From the NCBI GenBank assembly GCA_002170275.2, contig NHFH02000019.1, positions 1-26,260 on the forward strand: a DNA stretch of 26,260 nt, in the 5' to 3' direction. The position numbers were made by a program, and so were the translations under genes. Origin of the DNA: Candidatus Pelagibacter sp. TMED106. GTDB lineage: Bacteria; Pseudomonadota; Alphaproteobacteria; Pelagibacterales; Pelagibacteraceae. Shown here piece by piece: positions 24,460 to 26,260 of the stretch; positions within the stretch are counted from its first letter, which is position 1; every line of letters begins with the position of its first letter. The notes beneath the pieces are model-generated. The model was given only the letters and a program-made list of their open reading frames with translations, did no database searches and was not told the origin of the DNA.

Positions 24460-25887
24460 ATGAATTTGGTAATTTGGGATATTGAGTCAAGTAGTGCAAA
24501 TACTTCATGGGGAAGTATTATTGAGGTAGGAGGAATTTTAGTCAGTCCAGATTTTAAAGAATTAGATAGGTTTAATTTTAGATCTCGATTACCTGAGGGA
24601 GAAATACCTCAAGCAATGGCATTAATAGTAAATAAAACTAGTGTAGACTTGTTAACAAAAGGAAACATGAGTCATTACGAAATGCTTGGTCAGCTTGAAG
24701 CTATATTTAAAAAATGGAGTCCTGCTATTTTTCTTGGCTGGTCGAATATTGGATTTGATGATGAAATGATTAGAAATGAATTTTTTAGGGGAGTCAGATA
24801 CCCTTATATTACTAATTCAACACCAAATAAAAGACATGATGGCCTAAATATAGCTAGAGGGGCTCATGCAGTAGATGAGAGTGTTATTAAAACAGAAATT
24901 AATGAAAAAGGAAATGCTGTGATGAAATTAGAGTCACTAGCTAGAATGAATGGCTTTGAGTCAGGAGGAGCTCATAGTGCTTTGTTCGATGCAGAATTAA
25001 CTGCAAAAGTGTTGTCTTTAATTAAGAAAAATCAACCCCATACATGGGATACATTTTTAAGGACTGCAAATAGAGTAGATACAGAAATAATAATAAAAAA
25101 AGAAAAGATATTTACTCTTGCAGAGTATCATTTTGGTAAAAATTATAAATATGTTGTTGCTCCTCTTCATCCAAAATATTGTATTCATCCCATATATCTA
25201 TGGGGACAAGCTTTTGACTTAAAAATAGATCCTACTCCTTTACTAAATATGTCTATTTCAGAACTCAAAGTTGCTATGAAAAAACTTAAATTCTTGAAGA
25301 CTATTAGATCGAATAAGGCACCAATAATTTTAGATTATAATTATGGTATGCAAGTAGAACCTTATAATAATTTAGATCCAAATTTAATAAAAAAAAGAGC
25401 AGAAATGGTCAATCAAAATGAAAATTTTTCACAAAATATTTTGATTGCTTTGAGAGAAGTTGCTGAAGAAAAAAAACAATTAGACAGTCAAGAAGATATT
25501 TTAGCTGAAGAAAGTATCTATAAAAGATTTACCCCACAAAAAGACACAGCGCTTTTTCCAAAATGGCATTCAGCTTCGTGGAAAGATAAACTATTAATGT
25601 TAGACAAATTTGAAGATGATAGAATTGTAAGTTTTGGTAAAAAGATAATTTTTCAAGAATCTCCTGAAACCCTACCAGTAGATATGTTTAAAACTATCCA
25701 AAGAGAAATAGCAGGTAGAATTTTGAGTGATAAAAAAGAAAAATGGTGGACTTGTAAGGAATTTTATTTTGAGTGTGACAATTTAAGAGAAAAATATACT
25801 AATGAAAAAGATGAGGAAAAACTTAAATTTTTAGATGAAATTAATAATTTTGTTGAAGGTATTCAGAAAAAATATGAATTAGTTTAG
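24460..25887 (+). CDS. sbcB: Exodeoxyribonuclease I
   Basis: A 475-residue 3'-5' single-strand exonuclease, the same length as E. coli ExoI. The DEDDh active site is complete: Asp7 and Glu9 in IWDIES, Asp100 in WSNIGFDDEMIRNEFF, and His172 and Asp177 in GAHSALFDAEL, each shifted 8-9 from E. coli D15, E17, D108, H181, D186. The remainder covers the SH3-like and C-terminal helical regions with VAPLHPKYC and YKRFTPQKDTALFPKWHSASW. ExoI trims 3' single strands in mismatch repair and recombination and works with single-strand binding protein. It is the last gene of the rmuC operon; thioredoxin follows after 76 bases. Confidence 0.94.
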   Translation: MNLVIWDIESSSANTSWGSIIEVGGILVSPDFKELDRFNFRSRLPEGEIPQAMALIVNKTSVDLLTKGNMSHYEMLGQLEAIFKKWSPAIFLGWSNIGFDDEMIRNEFFRGVRYPYITNSTPNKRHDGLNIARGAHAVDESVIKTEINEKGNAVMKLESLARMNGFESGGAHSALFDAELTAKVLSLIKKNQPHTWDTFLRTANRVDTEIIIKKEKIFTLAEYHFGKNYKYVVAPLHPKYCIHPIYLWGQAFDLKIDPTPLLNMSISELKVAMKKLKFLKTIRSNKAPIILDYNYGMQVEPYNNLDPNLIKKRAEMVNQNENFSQNILIALREVAEEKKQLDSQEDILAEESIYKRFTPQKDTALFPKWHSASWKDKLLMLDKFEDDRIVSFGKKIIFQESPETLPVDMFKTIQREIAGRILSDKKEKWWTCKEFYFECDNLREKYTNEKDEEKLKFLDEINNFVEGIQKKYELV

Positions 25888-25926
25888 TTCTGTTGTGAAT
25901 TAATTGAAAAAAGTTTTTTTTACGCA

Positions 25927-25954
25927 TTGAATAATTTTTTGAATACAATATACA
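25927..25954 (+). promoter_or_regulatory. Possible thioredoxin promoter
   Basis: TTGAAT (25927-25932) and TATACA (25949-25954) are spaced by 16 bases just upstream of the trxA ATG. If used, the transcript would be nearly leaderless. AT-rich sequence makes chance matches common. Confidence 0.3.
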
Positions 25955-25963
25955 ACTTTTATT

Positions 25964-26260
25964 ATGGCAACTGTAAATGTAACTGATGAAAATTTTGAAT
26001 CGGAGGTACTCAAGGCAGGAAAACCAGTTTTGGTCGACTTCTGGGCTGAATGGTGTGGTCCTTGCAAACAAATCGGTCCAACATTAGAGGAAATCTCTGA
26101 TGAAATGGCAAATGATATTGTTATAGCTAAACACAACATTGATAATGAACCAAATACACCTACTAAATATGGAGTCAGAGGAATTCCAACGATGTTACTA
26201 TTTTCTGGAGGGGAATTAAAAGCAACTAAAGTTGGTGCAACACCAAAATCAGATATTGTT
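25964..26260 (+). CDS. trxA: Thioredoxin (3' end outside window)
   Basis: The first 99 residues of a classical thioredoxin. The active site is EWCGPCKQ with Cys31 and Cys34, VLVDFWAEW lies before it, and the cis-proline is Pro75 in GIPTM, with LLFSGGE following. About ten more residues would complete the usual 105-110. It is a cytoplasmic disulfide reductase serving ribonucleotide reductase, methionine sulfoxide reductases and others. The start ATG at 25964 gives the expected MATVNVTDENF. The frame runs off the window edge, so it has no visible stop. Confidence 0.96.
   Translation, partial: MATVNVTDENFESEVLKAGKPVLVDFWAEWCGPCKQIGPTLEEISDEMANDIVIAKHNIDNEPNTPTKYGVRGIPTMLLFSGGELKATKVGATPKSDIV

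Noticed and set aside
25841..26139. Minus-strand open frames across the sbcB end and thioredoxin start
   Set aside because: They are antisense to the clear WCGPC thioredoxin coding region and have no family features.
1..26260. CRISPR array, mobile element, tRNA or prophage
   Set aside because: No regularly spaced repeats, transposase, integrase or cloverleaf were seen on either strand; base composition is uniform, and the only phage-like gene is the exonuclease at 23769.

Overview
The window is strongly AT-rich, densely packed DNA. Most genes touch or overlap, intergenic gaps are short, and there are no tRNA or rRNA genes, transposases, integrases or CRISPR arrays. Base composition, streamlining and gene content (TldD/TldE pair, RmuC, exonuclease I, a TIM14-like J protein, cyclopropane synthase) best fit an alphaproteobacterium of the SAR11/Pelagibacterales type. 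That assignment is inferred from protein and composition character only; no marker gene was compared.

Layout. 1-611: a lytic-transglycosylase-like lipoprotein. 608-5831 (minus): one compact operon, msrA (broken by a frameshift) > 3-mercaptopyruvate sulfurtransferase > RND adaptor > RND pump. 5866-7376 (plus): a DMT transporter and an AlkA-type DNA glycosylase, also broken by a frameshift. 7373-8557 (minus): a GT17-like glycosyltransferase and a DUF1330 protein. 8598-10462: a purine phosphoribosyltransferase and a purine permease, convergent around a strong bidirectional terminator. 10594-10908: a small lipoprotein. 10949-13569 (minus): oligopeptidase B, then an Hsp20 chaperone with a leader that looks like a ROSE RNA thermometer. 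13587-15055: a TIM14-like J protein and a GT9 glycosyltransferase, convergent. 15106-18687 (plus): a DapA-family aldolase, cyclopropane fatty acid synthase, a very basic coiled-coil protein and a small membrane protein. 18670-19035 (minus): a DCC-type thiol oxidoreductase. 19130-21864 (plus): tldD and tldE. 21872-22549 (minus): a DUF6134-like exported protein. 22707-25887 (plus): rmuC, an MGME1-like PD-(D/E)XK exonuclease and sbcB. 25964 to the end: thioredoxin, cut by the window edge.

The genes are mostly housekeeping: envelope and efflux, protein and peptide quality control, purine salvage, DNA repair and DNA end processing. The points most worth a second look are: a ROSE-like thermometer upstream of hsp20; an RND adaptor with no alpha-helical hairpin; a tight operon of three DNA-end-processing proteins, one resembling the mitochondrial exonuclease MGME1; two neighbouring genes each broken by a single extra base in a 10-11 base A/T run; and an unrecognised protein with an extremely basic N-terminus. 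I saw no clear defence island or new multi-gene system.
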